Source of the DNA: Betaproteobacteria bacterium HGW-Betaproteobacteria-7
Lineage (GTDB): Bacteria > Pseudomonadota > Gammaproteobacteria > Burkholderiales > Rhodocyclaceae
Assembly (NCBI GenBank): GCA_002840765.1
Contig: PHCE01000014.1
Location: forward strand, 62,001-126,000
Length of the DNA: 64,000 nt
Reading direction: 5' to 3'
Part shown: positions 19,627 through 29,884 of the stretch, piece after piece
Layout of the letters: every line of letters begins with the position of its first letter
Position numbering within the stretch: position 1 is the stretch's first letter
Translations under genes and position numbers: made by a program
The notes under the pieces: model-generated
Databases searched by the model: none
Told to the model about the DNA's origin: nothing
The model's input: the letters and a program-made list of their open reading frames with translations, nothing else

Positions 19627-21900
19627 ATGAGCCAGGATCCCGTCTGCGGCATGACCGTCAAGCCCGAGTCACCGCATGAGAGCATGTTCGAGGGTGTCTC
19701 CTACCGCTTCTGCAGCGCCAGATGCAAAACCAAGTTCGATGCCGAACCGGCGCGCTATCTGGCGCCGGCTGAAACCTCGGCCGAGCCGCCGGCGGCCGAT
19801 CCGGGCGCCGAATACACCTGCCCGATGCACCCGGAAGTACGTCAGATCGGACCGGGCAGCTGCCCGAAATGCGGCATGGCCCTCGAACCCCTGTTGCCCG
19901 AACTTGAACAGGAAGAGGACGACAGTGAATATCGGGATTTTCGTCGTCGTTTCTGGGGCACCCTGCCGCTGACGGTCATCGTCGTCGTTCTGGCCATGCT
20001 CGGTCACCTCATTCCCGGCCTGAGCCCATCGGTACGAACCTGGAGCGAAATGCTGCTCAGTGTTCCCATCGTACTCTGGGCCGGTGCCCCATTCTTGGTG
20101 CGCGGCTGGCAGTCGGTCGTGCACCGCGCCCCGAACATGTGGACGCTGATCGGCCTCGGTACCGGTGCAGCCTTCGTTTATAGCGTCGTCGCGACGCTGG
20201 CTCCGGGCCTGTTCCCGACCTCCTTCGTCGCCCACGGCCGGGTCGGCGTCTATTTCGAAGCCGCTGCGGTCATCATCTCGCTGACCCTGCTCGGCCAGAT
20301 GCTGGAATTGCGCGCCCGTTCGCAAACCTCGGCCGCCATCAAGTCGCTGCTCGGGCTGGCACCGAAAACCGCCCGGCGCATTGCCCCCGATGGTACGGAA
20401 GAGGATGTGCCGCTCAGCCAGGTGCACGTTGGCGATCTGCTGCGCGTTCGTCCCGGCGAAAAGGTGCCGGTTGACGGCGTCGTCGTCGAAGGCGTCAGCG
20501 CCATCGACGAATCGATGCTGACCGGCGAACCGCTGCCGGTGACCAAGCGCGAGGGAGACCAGGCGATCGGGGCGACGATGAACACCTCGGGCAGCCTGGT
20601 CATCCGCTCGGAAAAAGTCGGCGCCCAGACCGTCCTCGCCCAGATCGTCCAGATGGTCGCCCAGGCCCAGCGCTCCAAGGCGCCGATGCAGCGCATGGCG
20701 GATGTCGTCGCCGGCTATTTCGTGGTCGTCGTCATCGCCATTGCGCTGCTCAGCTTCTTCGCCTGGGGCGTGTTCGGCGGCGAGCGCGGCTGGCTGCTCG
20801 GCCTGATCAACGGCGTCTCCGTACTCATCATCGCCTGCCCCTGCGCCCTCGGGCTGGCTACCCCGATGTCGATCATGGTCGCCACCGGGCGCGGCGCCAC
20901 GCAGGGCATCCTGTTCCGCGATGCGGCGGCGATCGAACGGATGGGCAAAGTCGACACCCTGATTGTCGACAAGACCGGCACCCTGACCGAAGGCCGCCCC
21001 GCCTTCGAACGGGCGATTGCTGTTGAAGGGGGGAGCGAAGCCGAAGTGCTGCGCCTGGCGGCCAGTCTCGACCAGGGCAGCGAGCACCCCCTGGCCGACG
21101 CCATCGTCCGCGCCGCGCGCGAGCAGGGCCTGGCGCTCGACAAGGTCGAAGAGTTCGAATCAGCGAGCGGCATCGGCGTGCACGGCACGGTTGGCGGGCG
21201 CCGGCTGGTGCTCGGCAATGGCGCGCTGATGGCGCAGGATAACGTCGCGATCACCGCCCTCGCCGAAGACGCCGAAAAGCTCCGCAAAGAAGGCGCCAGC
21301 GTCATGCATCTGGCCGCCGACGGCCAACTGCTTGGCCTGCTTGCCGTCTCCGATCCGGTCAAGGCGAGCACGCCGGAAGCGCTGACCAGCCTGCGCGCGG
21401 TCGGCCTGCGGGTGATCATGGCAACCGGCGACGGGCTGACCACGGCCCAGGCCGTCGGTGCCCGACTGGGAATTGACGAGATACATGGCGAAGTCAAGCC
21501 GGCTGAAAAACTGGCCCTGGTCGAACGCCTGCAGAGCGAAGGCCGGGTCGTTGCCATGGCCGGCGACGGCATCAATGATGCGCCTGCCCTGGCCCGTGCC
21601 GATGTCGGGGTGGCCATGGGCACCGGTACCGACGTGGCGATGAACAGCGCCCAGGTGACGCTGGTCAAGGGCGATCTGCGCGGTATCGCCCGGGCTCGCC
21701 TGTTGTCCGTCGCGACGGTCGGCAACATGCGGCAAAACCTGGTTTTCGCATTCCTCTACAACGCTTTGGGCATTCCGATCGCCGCCGGTGTGCTGTATCC
21801 GATTTTCGGGCTGGTCCTCTCGCCGATGATCGCCGCCGCCGCAATGAGCCTCTCGTCAGTCAGCGTGGTTGGCAACGCCTTGCGTCTGCGCGCTGCCTGA
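19627..21900 (+). CDS. copA: Heavy-metal (copper) translocating P-type ATPase with YHS and HMBD N-terminal domains
   Basis: [85 protein letters not shown]. Confidence 0.92.
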   Translation: MSQDPVCGMTVKPESPHESMFEGVSYRFCSARCKTKFDAEPARYLAPAETSAEPPAADPGAEYTCPMHPEVRQIGPGSCPKCGMALEPLLPELEQEEDDSEYRDFRRRFWGTLPLTVIVVVLAMLGHLIPGLSPSVRTWSEMLLSVPIVLWAGAPFLVRGWQSVVHRAPNMWTLIGLGTGAAFVYSVVATLAPGLFPTSFVAHGRVGVYFEAAAVIISLTLLGQMLELRARSQTSAAIKSLLGLAPKTARRIAPDGTEEDVPLSQVHVGDLLRVRPGEKVPVDGVVVEGVSAIDESMLTGEPLPVTKREGDQAIGATMNTSGSLVIRSEKVGAQTVLAQIVQMVAQAQRSKAPMQRMADVVAGYFVVVVIAIALLSFFAWGVFGGERGWLLGLINGVSVLIIACPCALGLATPMSIMVATGRGATQGILFRDAAAIERMGKVDTLIVDKTGTLTEGRPAFERAIAVEGGSEAEVLRLAASLDQGSEHPLADAIVRAAREQGLALDKVEEFESASGIGVHGTVGGRRLVLGNGALMAQDNVAITALAEDAEKLRKEGASVMHLAADGQLLGLLAVSDPVKASTPEALTSLRAVGLRVIMATGDGLTTAQAVGARLGIDEIHGEVKPAEKLALVERLQSEGRVVAMAGDGINDAPALARADVGVAMGTGTDVAMNSAQVTLVKGDLRGIARARLLSVATVGNMRQNLVFAFLYNALGIPIAAGVLYPIFGLVLSPMIAAAAMSLSSVSVVGNALRLRAA

Positions 21901-21967
21901 GAGGTATGTGCTCTGGTGGCACGACGGGCATTGCCGGCGCAATCGATGCCGTCAAAACTGGTGTAGC

Positions 21968-22039
21968 TTGGTTGAGCAGCGCGGAGACCGTCTGCCGGGT
22001 GCAGCCGAGCAGACTGGCGATGTCTTGGGTGCCAAGGAA
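21968..22039 (-). pseudogene. Relic of a Crp/Fnr-type helix-turn-helix
   Basis: Minus translation FLGTQDIASLLGCTRQTVSALLNQ resembles HTH_Crp recognition helices; no flanking domain. Confidence 0.5.
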
Positions 22040-22070
22040 CTGGCACCTCAAGACCACTGGCGACAAACAA

Positions 22071-22138
22071 CTACACAGCAACCAGGGTCTGCCGCCCGTA
22101 CCAATCCTCACCGGCCGGCAGACTCACCGGCTGCCGGG
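22071..22138 (+). repeat. 68-bp direct repeat, right copy (3' end of epimerase-like gene)
   Basis: ctacacagcaaccagggtctgccgcccgtaccaatcctcaccggccggcagactcaccggctgccggg; 67/68 vs 5863-5930. Confidence 0.9.
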
Positions 22139-22919
22139 CGATGGCGGCCTCGACGCAGAGCATCTGCCGCCAGCCATCGGCCGGCATGTCGGTCATGGCA
22201 GCGCAGCTCTCAACCCAGGGATTCCAGACGACGACGTCAGGAAAACCCTGGTTCTGGATGCCCAGACTGTGGTTGCCGGCCTTCAGCAATAGCGGGCGTT
22301 TGACGTCGTGATAAATGCGGTCAAGCGGCCCGTCAACAATCACCTCGGTACCACTGTCGCGGACGATGCGATTGGCGTTGGCGGCATCACGATACTCGTA
22401 GCCGTGAAGACCTTCGAGCGCCGCATCCTCGACCTGGACCAGGCGCAGGTAGGAATGCAGGGCGCCGGTAAAACTGACGGGCGCACCGCCAGTATTGGTC
22501 ACGCAGAGTTCGATGTCGATGCGGTCGGCTTCGACCATCAGCGTCAGTTCGGCGTGGAAAGCATGCGGCCAGTGGGCGCGCGTCACCTCGTCATCGGCAA
22601 TTTCGAGGGTGATCAGCGCGTAATCGTCGCCACAGCGCTCGGCAGCCGGCGACCAAGGTCGGGTGCGCACGAGACCGTGCTTCGGCAGGTCGCCAAGCGT
22701 GGAAAACTGTGGAAAACAGACGGGAATGCCGCCGCGGATGGAGACGCTGCCGTCGAATACCGCCTTATCGGAGAGGAAAAGGCGCTCGCGGCCGTCTGGC
22801 GTCTGCCACGACAGCACCTGGGCGCCCAGCTGGCTGATCACGGCTTTGGCTCCGCGCGGGCCATTCAGGCGCCAAGCGGGTATACCGTGGAATTCGATGC
22901 TTTCAATGGATGGTTTCAT
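22071..22919 (-). CDS. D-hexose-6-phosphate mutarotase / aldose-1-epimerase-like
   Basis: MKPSIESIEFHGIPAWRLNGPRGAKAVISQLGAQVLSWQTPDGRERLFLS...GGIPVCFPQFS; ATG 22919 preferred over the longer ORF start. Confidence 0.85.
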   Translation of the reverse strand: MKPSIESIEFHGIPAWRLNGPRGAKAVISQLGAQVLSWQTPDGRERLFLSDKAVFDGSVSIRGGIPVCFPQFSTLGDLPKHGLVRTRPWSPAAERCGDDYALITLEIADDEVTRAHWPHAFHAELTLMVEADRIDIELCVTNTGGAPVSFTGALHSYLRLVQVEDAALEGLHGYEYRDAANANRIVRDSGTEVIVDGPLDRIYHDVKRPLLLKAGNHSLGIQNQGFPDVVVWNPWVESCAAMTDMPADGWRQMLCVEAAIARQPVSLPAGEDWYGRQTLVAV

Positions 22920-23253
22920 GTTGTTCCGGTGCCTTGGGCACCACGTAAAGTTGCGGACGGATGTGGAGGAATTCAACGTCGCCACCGAGCAGCGTGACGC
23001 TGCCGGAACAGCGGTTGTTGCCGGTATCGCTGAACTCGAATGTGTAGACACGGCGCAGGCGGAAATGCCCGGCATCGTTGCGGGCCGGACGCAGTGAGCT
23101 GCCGACCACAGTTTCGTCGAGAAACTGCAGCCCCTCCTCGGCGCAGGCATGACGGGCGGCACGCACGCCAGCCTCGCGCGCTTTCAGTGAGTCGAGCCAG
23201 AACCAGATGGCGGCGCCAATGGCAGCAATAACGAGTAATTCGGTGAATTCCAT
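22903..23253 (-). CDS. DUF3301-like small membrane protein
   Basis: MEFTELLVIAAIGAAIWFWLDSLKAREAGVRAARHACAEEGLQFLDETV. Confidence 0.75.
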   Translation of the reverse strand: MEFTELLVIAAIGAAIWFWLDSLKAREAGVRAARHACAEEGLQFLDETVVGSSLRPARNDAGHFRLRRVYTFEFSDTGNNRCSGSVTLLGGDVEFLHIRPQLYVVPKAPEQHETIH

Positions 23254-23291
23254 GGCGCAAGTATACGGAAAGGAGGAAATACTCCACAGAA

Positions 23292-24863
23292 ATGGAATCA
23301 CTTATCACGGATAATGCGATTGTCAAAAATTCCCTTCGAGCCATGGGTATTCCCCTGCAGCGCCTTCGTGAGCTACTGTTCAGCCAGCCCCAGCCTCAGG
23401 ATCTGTCCGCAACGGCCTCTGCCAGTCACAGCAATATCCCCGCCGGGCATTACCCGCTGGCCGCGATCGCCCGACTGAGCAACGAGGTTCTGCCGCCGAT
23501 CGTCCGCCTGGACAATCTGCACATGCGCTTCAAGTTACTGGAGGAGGCCCGCCAGGAAATCGAAAAGCTGCTGCCATCCCTGGAAACCGGAGTCGCTGGT
23601 GCGAGCCTGCCCTTGCCCACCGCGGCGACGGCGGCCGCCTTGCAGGCGGACAATCTGCTCAAGCGGCTGGCCCAGGGTTACGCCGACATCGCCCGCAAGA
23701 TCTTCCGCGAACACCACGCGAGCTTCGCCAACCTGCTGCACCGGGCCACCGAGCGCGCGATGAGCCTGATCGCCCGGCGCCAGTTACTGGCTTACCGGGC
23801 GTATGCCCTGCCCTCGGCGAACTCCTGGTTGCACCTGCATGAGCTTTACCGGATGACCTGCGATCCGCGCAGCAAACCGCTCAACGGCGAAACAGCACCG
23901 ATCGAACATGAATATCTCGGCGCCCTGCTGTTCGCCTTCCTCGAACCGAACAAGTTGCCGCGCAACGAACTCGACGTCGTCCATCGCTGTACCCGGCAAC
24001 TCGCCGCCTATGCCGTCGTCGCCGAAGCCACCTCCGAACTGCTGACCAGCAAGAACGCCGACGCCTGCTTCCTGGTCCGTTCCGAAGAGGGCAATCCCGG
24101 TTTTCCGCTGAGCCGGCTGCCCCCCGGCAGCCAGTTTTCCGGCGGGCTGGTCGTCGATTGCGCCCAGGTTCTCGCCGCCCTCGACCGCAATCTTGCCCGC
24201 CAGCCGGGCAAGCCGGTACAACCCGCGCTATCGGCACCACCGCTGCTACTGCAAAGCCTGCGCATCGCCATCGGTGGCCGTAGCGCCCGCCGTTTCAGCC
24301 GCAGCAAGTTCCGGCCGCGTGCCGATCTGGTTGGCGGGCTCGACCAGGTGATCGAGTTCCTCGACGGCCATGCCTTCTCTCGGCGTGCCCACGACAGCTT
24401 CAACCGGCACGAATCGCCAGCTTTTCTGACCAGCGAATGGTCGCTGATTGACGAAAGTCCGGACGGCTTCCTGATCCGCTTCATCAAGGGCGAGAAATGC
24501 CAGTTCGGGGCCGGCGACCTTGTCGCGCTGCAGCCACGCGAATCGAGCCGTATCCATGTCTGCCTGGTGCGGCGCATTGCCTCGGTGCGCAATCGTCTGG
24601 AGCTGGGCATGCAACTGTTGTCGCCGCAGGTCAGCGTGGTCACGCTGGCCAGTAATGGCTCAGCGGCCAGGCGGGCCGTCTTCCTGCACAGCCTGCCGGC
24701 CTACGGTCCGCATTCCGGACTGATCGTCGCCCCCGGCCACGTCAGAGTCGGCCAGACGCTCAGCTTCACAACGCTGGGACGGCATATCGAAAGACGGGTC
24801 GGCAGGACACTGGAGGCCAACGAGGGGCTAGAATTCGTTAGTCTCGAACCGCTTCCCCACTGA
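23292..24863 (+). CDS. Uncharacterised protein (possible PilZ-like C-terminal domain)
   Basis: 523 aa continuous ORF; C-terminal beta-rich segment FLIRFIKGEKCQFGAGDLVALQ...VCLVRRI. Confidence 0.6.
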   Translation: MESLITDNAIVKNSLRAMGIPLQRLRELLFSQPQPQDLSATASASHSNIPAGHYPLAAIARLSNEVLPPIVRLDNLHMRFKLLEEARQEIEKLLPSLETGVAGASLPLPTAATAAALQADNLLKRLAQGYADIARKIFREHHASFANLLHRATERAMSLIARRQLLAYRAYALPSANSWLHLHELYRMTCDPRSKPLNGETAPIEHEYLGALLFAFLEPNKLPRNELDVVHRCTRQLAAYAVVAEATSELLTSKNADACFLVRSEEGNPGFPLSRLPPGSQFSGGLVVDCAQVLAALDRNLARQPGKPVQPALSAPPLLLQSLRIAIGGRSARRFSRSKFRPRADLVGGLDQVIEFLDGHAFSRRAHDSFNRHESPAFLTSEWSLIDESPDGFLIRFIKGEKCQFGAGDLVALQPRESSRIHVCLVRRIASVRNRLELGMQLLSPQVSVVTLASNGSAARRAVFLHSLPAYGPHSGLIVAPGHVRVGQTLSFTTLGRHIERRVGRTLEANEGLEFVSLEPLPH

Positions 24864-24870
24864 AACCCTG

Positions 24871-25716
24871 ATGCTCAGCTACCGCCATGCCTTCCACGCC
24901 GGCAACCACGCCGATGTGCTGAAACACCTGATCCTGATCCAGATCGCTCAATATATGGGCGAAAAGCCGACGCCCTTCTGGATCATCGACACGCACGCCG
25001 GGGCCGGCCATTACGCCCTCGACTCGGCGCACGCCAGCAAGCTGGCCGAATACCGCGACGGCATCGGCCGCCTGTGGGAGGCCAAAGGGCTACCACCGGC
25101 CGCCGCCGACTACGTCGATTTCATCCGCCTGCAGAACCCGGATGGCCAGCTGCGCCACTACCCCGGCTCGCCCTGGCTGGCCAGTCAGCTGCTACGCGAC
25201 GGCGACCGCCTGCGTCTCTACGAACTGCACAGCAGCGACGTCAAGTTGCTGCAGGAATGCTTCAGGAACGGCGGCCGCCAGATCATGATCACCGCCGGCG
25301 ATGGTTTCGCCGGCCTGAAGGCTGTCCTGCCGCCACCGCCGCGCCGCGCCCTGGTCCTCATCGATCCCTCCTACGAAACGCGCGACGACTACAGCAACGT
25401 CGTCAAGGGTCTGCAGGACGCCCTGAAGCGTTTCCCGACCGGCACCTACGCGCTGTGGTACCCGATGTTATCGAAGCCGGAGGCGGTCAAGCTGCCGAAC
25501 CGCCTGAAGGCGCTCGGCGCCGACAACTGGCTGCACGCCACGCTGCAGACCAAAGCGCCATCACGCGACGGTTTCGGCATGCACGGCAGCGGCATGTTCA
25601 TTATCAACCCGCCGTGGACGCTGGAGAAGAAGCTGCACGAGACGCTGCCGGTCCTTGCCTCCCTGCTCTCCCAAGGGCAGGGAAGCGGCTTCAGCATCGA
25701 CTCGGAAAGCACCTGA
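24871..25716 (+). CDS. rlmJ: 23S rRNA (adenine2030-N6)-methyltransferase RlmJ
   Basis: MLSYRHAFHAGNHADVLKHLILI...IIDTHAGAGHYAL...LVLIDPSYE. Confidence 0.93.
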   Translation: MLSYRHAFHAGNHADVLKHLILIQIAQYMGEKPTPFWIIDTHAGAGHYALDSAHASKLAEYRDGIGRLWEAKGLPPAAADYVDFIRLQNPDGQLRHYPGSPWLASQLLRDGDRLRLYELHSSDVKLLQECFRNGGRQIMITAGDGFAGLKAVLPPPPRRALVLIDPSYETRDDYSNVVKGLQDALKRFPTGTYALWYPMLSKPEAVKLPNRLKALGADNWLHATLQTKAPSRDGFGMHGSGMFIINPPWTLEKKLHETLPVLASLLSQGQGSGFSIDSEST

Positions 25717-25734
25717 ACCCATTCAGGTGAACGA

Positions 25735-25764
25735 AAAAACGGCCGGGGAAACCGGCCGTTTTTC
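25735..25764. terminator. Bidirectional intrinsic terminator between convergent rlmJ and PEP-CTERM gene
   Basis: aaaaaacggccgg-ggaaa-ccggccgttttt. Confidence 0.85.
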
Positions 25765-25780
25765 ATGCGACTCGTGCTGA

Positions 25781-26899
25781 TCAGTTCTGGCGGAAGCGAC
25801 GGTAGGCAAGACCGAGCAGACCGGCGGCGAGGAGAACCAGGGTACCCGGTTCCGGCACACGGGACTGCGGATCACCAGCCAGCAGGAAGATGTCGCCAAA
25901 GCCACCGTTGTCGCACGGGCCAATCGCACCACCATCCAGCAGATCCGGACCGGAGCGATCCGGACCGTTGCGCGGCGGGGTATTGAAGCAGCCCATCCAG
26001 ACCTGGACAGAGAGCGTGTCATAACCTTGGGAGAACAGATCTTGCAGATCAAGTCCCGGCAGGTAGTTGATGAACTCGAGCTCGTTGGACCCGCGGTTGG
26101 TATTGACCAACGTGCCACCACTTGGGCAGGTGCTACCGTCCGGCGACGGATATGAAACCGTTGCATTGACGACGCAGATGCTACCTACCGTCATCGCGAA
26201 ATCGTCAGCGCCCGGCGAGGTGACGCCGCTCCCGTCGAAAGTCTTGTCCGACAAATAAGCCAGCGGATCGGCAAACGGATTCAACGGATCGACGTTCTGC
26301 GTTTCGAAATAGACGTTCTGCTGGTTGCCATTGACATCACGCACCGTGATCAGTGACCAGATCGGCAGCGAAGCAATCGAGTTCTGCGGCTGGTTCATGT
26401 CGAAGCCGATCAGCATCTCGTGGAAAGCACCGCCAAAGGTCAGCTTGTTGATCAGCGAACTGAGGCTGATGTCCCAGCTGAAAGGCGTGTCGCCAAGCAG
26501 AGGAACGTTGTTGTTCGGATCATTGCCATCGCCCGTGTAGAAGTAATCTTTGTTGGCATTGATGGTCGAGAAGGCATCTTCGGATCCGGACGGAACCATG
26601 TCGCCGTTGTCCAGGATGTTGCCGTTATTGGTCGCCAGCACCACGGTATCGATCAGGTTGCCCTGTGCCGTGCTGAAGGTATAGGGCGCCGTGTAACCCG
26701 GGTAATTCTGGGCAGCCAGGTATTCGAGCACTGCGGTCGAACAGGAAACCAGGTTACCGAAAGTTGCGCAGGCAGATGACGGATTCGGGTAGTTGGTATT
26801 GAAAATCGGGAGGTCATCGGCCTGGGCCGGGGCGCTGCCGAATACAAGAACAGAGGCAACGCAGACACTGCCAAAGGTCTTTTTGAGCATGTTATTCAT
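25781..26899 (-). CDS. PEP-CTERM sorting-domain exported protein
   Basis: Signal peptide; C-terminus VPEPGTLVLLAAGLLGLAYRRFRQN. Confidence 0.9.
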   Translation of the reverse strand: MNNMLKKTFGSVCVASVLVFGSAPAQADDLPIFNTNYPNPSSACATFGNLVSCSTAVLEYLAAQNYPGYTAPYTFSTAQGNLIDTVVLATNNGNILDNGDMVPSGSEDAFSTINANKDYFYTGDGNDPNNNVPLLGDTPFSWDISLSSLINKLTFGGAFHEMLIGFDMNQPQNSIASLPIWSLITVRDVNGNQQNVYFETQNVDPLNPFADPLAYLSDKTFDGSGVTSPGADDFAMTVGSICVVNATVSYPSPDGSTCPSGGTLVNTNRGSNELEFINYLPGLDLQDLFSQGYDTLSVQVWMGCFNTPPRNGPDRSGPDLLDGGAIGPCDNGGFGDIFLLAGDPQSRVPEPGTLVLLAAGLLGLAYRRFRQN

Positions 26900-27046
26900 G
26901 TTTGGCTCCGTCGAGAGTAAATCCGTTAGGACGAAAACCAAACAGCAACAGCCATGCCATGGCGCATAACACACTGTTTTTAAATTACTATACTAGACGC
27001 ATATGACTTTTGGCCTAGTGCGTGTAAAGAATGCCGACACGCCGAC

Positions 27047-27439
27047 TCAGTCTTTCGTCAAGCCCTCTTCTGGCGACGGTTTCAATGCCGTGTATTTGGC
27101 CCGCGAGCCACGCGCCAGCTCAATTGGATATTTCTCGCCATTTTTCGATATTTTGCTGCGCGCTGCAGCCAGCAGGTCAATGCCTGCCGTCTCGGCAATC
27201 AACAGCAAGTAGAGCAGGATGTCGGCACACTCGTCACCCAAGGCCTCCGCCGTGGCCGGTTCATCGGCCAGCGCCGCGATCTCTGGGTCACTCTTCCATT
27301 GCGTCAGTTCAAGCAGTTCGCCGGCTTCCAGGTTGAGCGAGACAATCAGGTTGCGCAGCGAATGAAATTGTCGCCAGTCGCGTGCATCGCGGAAGGCCAG
27401 CAGTTCGGCGGTGAGGGCTTGCAGGTCGCTCATCTTCAT
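27047..27439 (-). CDS. MazG-like nucleotide pyrophosphohydrolase
   Basis: RNLIVSLNLEAGELLELTQW...LGDECADILLYLLLIAE. Confidence 0.85.
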   Translation of the reverse strand: MKMSDLQALTAELLAFRDARDWRQFHSLRNLIVSLNLEAGELLELTQWKSDPEIAALADEPATAEALGDECADILLYLLLIAETAGIDLLAAARSKISKNGEKYPIELARGSRAKYTALKPSPEEGLTKD

Positions 27440-27516
27440 TTCCTTATCGACAATGAATCGATGATGCCACAGCGTGTCGCCGCTAGAATGGCTGCTCCAT
27501 CGACTGCCCGCACGTC

Positions 27517-28758
27517 ATGAAAACACCATCCCTGAATCTGCAGATTTTTGCCGGCTGCGCCGTCGGCATAGCCGGCGGCCTCTGGCTGGCCGCTGAGGGT
27601 CCCACACCGGCGGCGCAGAACACGCTGTACGGCGCCAAACTGGTCGGCAACCTGTTTCTCGATCTGCTGCGCATGGTGCTGGTGCCTCTGGTCTTTTCAT
27701 CCATCGTCGTCGGCGTTGCCAACCTGCGCGCCCACGACCAGATGCACCGGGTGTGGACGACGACACTGGCCTTTTTCTTCGCCACCATGGGCCTGGCCAT
27801 CGTCATCGGCTTTGGCGCCGCCCATCTGTTCCGGCCGGGCGATGGGCTGCAACTGGCAATGTTCGCCGAGGCGACGCAGAACTTCCAGGCACGGCAGATG
27901 CCGCTGCCCGACTACATCGCCCAGTTCCTCCGCGGCCTGTTCCAGAATCCGTTCAAGGCGCTGGCGGGCGGCGAGATCCTGGCTATCGTCATCGTCGCGC
28001 TGTTTCTCGGCATCGCGCTGGTCGTCGGCGGCGAGCGCTACCGCAATATCCGCAACCTGATCGGCGAACTGCAGGAACTCTGCCTGCGCATCGTCGGCTG
28101 GATCATGTACCTGGCGCCCTTCGGTATCGCCGCCCTGCTGCTGCAACTGGTCGCCGGACAAAAGAGTGAGTTGCTGCTCAGCCTCGGTCATTTCATCGCC
28201 GTCGTCACCGGCACCACGCTGTTCCACGGCCTGATCGTGCTGCCGGCGATCCTCTGGCTGGTCACCCGGATGTCGCCGCGGCGCTTCTTCAAGGGCAGCC
28301 GCGAGGCGCTGGTCACTGCCTTCGCAACCAGTTCGAGCGCCGCCACACTGCCGATCACGCTACGCTGCGCCGAGCAGCACCTGCATGTAAAGAAGGATGT
28401 CGCCAGTTTTGTCGTGCCGCTCGGGGCGACCATGAACATGGACGGCACGGCGCTCTACGAAGCGGCAGCAGCGCTGTTCGTCGCCCGCCTGGCCGGTATC
28501 GAACTCGATATTGCCAGCCAGATGATCATTTTCTTCGTCGCCATGCTCGGCGCCATCGGCGCCCCCGGTATTCCCAGCACCGGCATGCTGTCGATGGTGC
28601 TGGTGCTCGAATCGGTCGGCCTTCCGACCGAGGCCATCGCCATCCTGTTGCCGATCGACCGCATCCTTGACACCGTACGCACGGCGGTCAATGTCGAAGG
28701 CGATCTGGTCGGTGCCGTGGTCGTGCAGAAACTGGCCGGCGGTGACCCGGCAGGCTGA
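27517..28758 (+). CDS. Dicarboxylate/amino acid:cation (Na+/H+) symporter
   Basis: 413 aa; SSSAATLPITLRCAEQ, GATMNMDGTALYEAAAALFVA, GAPGIPSTGML. Confidence 0.9.
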   Translation: MKTPSLNLQIFAGCAVGIAGGLWLAAEGPTPAAQNTLYGAKLVGNLFLDLLRMVLVPLVFSSIVVGVANLRAHDQMHRVWTTTLAFFFATMGLAIVIGFGAAHLFRPGDGLQLAMFAEATQNFQARQMPLPDYIAQFLRGLFQNPFKALAGGEILAIVIVALFLGIALVVGGERYRNIRNLIGELQELCLRIVGWIMYLAPFGIAALLLQLVAGQKSELLLSLGHFIAVVTGTTLFHGLIVLPAILWLVTRMSPRRFFKGSREALVTAFATSSSAATLPITLRCAEQHLHVKKDVASFVVPLGATMNMDGTALYEAAAALFVARLAGIELDIASQMIIFFVAMLGAIGAPGIPSTGMLSMVLVLESVGLPTEAIAILLPIDRILDTVRTAVNVEGDLVGAVVVQKLAGGDPAG

Positions 28759-28761
28759 CGC

Positions 28762-29196
28762 CTACTTGTCGGGAACCTCGATACCCTGGCGGCGCAGCCA
28801 GTTGCGGTCGAGTTCCCAGCGGATGCCCTTGATCCCGGGCTGGGCCAGGACGAGATCCTTGGCCTCATCCTGCACCTGGCCGAGCAGGCGCTCGACGGCG
28901 ATGAACTCGGGATTATTGTGGTCTTTGACGTTGATCTTCGGATATAGAACGCCGAGCATGCGGAAAGCCGGCGAGTCGAAATTGCGCGGCGTCGCCATCA
29001 CCGCCGTCTCGCCTTCAACGCGCAGCACATGGAATTTGTAGGGATAGTTGCGCAGGCGCTCGCTGGCCTGCGTGGCGATGATGTCGTTGAGCTCGCGGGT
29101 ACGCCCATCCGGGCGGCGGATGGCCCAGTCGAGGGCGACCAGCAGGGCGATGACCAGCAAGGCCCACTGCCAGAACTTGATTTGCCGAAAATTCAT
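28762..29196 (-). CDS. Uncharacterised single-TM protein
   Basis: [31 protein letters not shown]...; ATG 29196. Confidence 0.65.
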   Translation of the reverse strand: MNFRQIKFWQWALLVIALLVALDWAIRRPDGRTRELNDIIATQASERLRNYPYKFHVLRVEGETAVMATPRNFDSPAFRMLGVLYPKINVKDHNNPEFIAVERLLGQVQDEAKDLVLAQPGIKGIRWELDRNWLRRQGIEVPDK

Positions 29197-29313
29197 GGTC
29201 TCTCCATCGTTGAAACTTGGTTCTGCCCCGCCAGCAGCCCGCGCAGCGTAACATTGTCGGCCCGGCCGCGGGCAGGCGATCATGCGCCCGCGCCCCAAGA
29301 CCACGGAGACCAC

Positions 29314-29835
29314 ATGCCCCTGTTCAAACTCGGCGACAAGCAGCCGCAACTCGGCGCCAACACCTGGGTTGCCCCCAACGCCACGGTAATCGGCGACATC
29401 CGCCTGGGCGCCAACGCCTCGATCTGGTGGAACGCCACCCTGCGCGGCGACAACGACCCGATCCATATCGGCGACAACACCAACATCCAGGACGGCTCGG
29501 TACTGCATACCGACGAAGGCGTGCCCATGCATATCGGCGCCAACGTCACCGTCGGCCACCTGGTCATGCTGCACGGCTGCACCGTCGGCGACGGCAGCCT
29601 GATCGGCATCGGCTCGGTGATTCTCAACCGGGCGGTGATCGGCAAGGGCTGCATCGTCGGCGCCAACACCCTGATCCCGGAAGGCAAGGTATTTCCCGAC
29701 CACTCGCTGATCATCGGTTCCCCGGGCAAGGTGGTACGTCAACTCTCCGCCGAGGAAGTAGCCAAATTACAGGCCTCGGCTGCCCACTACGTGGCCAATG
29801 CCGCCCGCTACCGCGATACGCTGATGCCGCTGTAA
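29314..29835 (+). CDS. Gamma-class carbonic anhydrase family hexapeptide protein
   Basis: [43 protein letters not shown]...[10 protein letters not shown]. Confidence 0.92.
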   Translation: MPLFKLGDKQPQLGANTWVAPNATVIGDIRLGANASIWWNATLRGDNDPIHIGDNTNIQDGSVLHTDEGVPMHIGANVTVGHLVMLHGCTVGDGSLIGIGSVILNRAVIGKGCIVGANTLIPEGKVFPDHSLIIGSPGKVVRQLSAEEVAKLQASAAHYVANAARYRDTLMPL

Positions 29836-29842
29836 ACGACAA

Positions 29843-29862
29843 CGCGGGGCCGCAGCCCCGCG
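29843..29862. terminator. Hairpin between convergent gamma-CA and fliW genes
   Basis: cgcggggc-cgca-gccccgcg; no clear U-tract. Confidence 0.5.
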
Positions 29863-29884
29863 CTTCATTCCACTTCCGGAAAGC

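Noticed and set aside
5863-22138. Calling the island an active ICE or transposon
   Set aside because: No integrase, relaxase, transposase or conjugation genes seen inside; only the direct repeats support mobility.
22920-23162. 81-residue N-terminal extension of the epimerase-like ORF
   Set aside because: Extension overlaps the DUF3301 gene in another frame and has shadow-type composition; ATG 22919 fits the family N-terminus.
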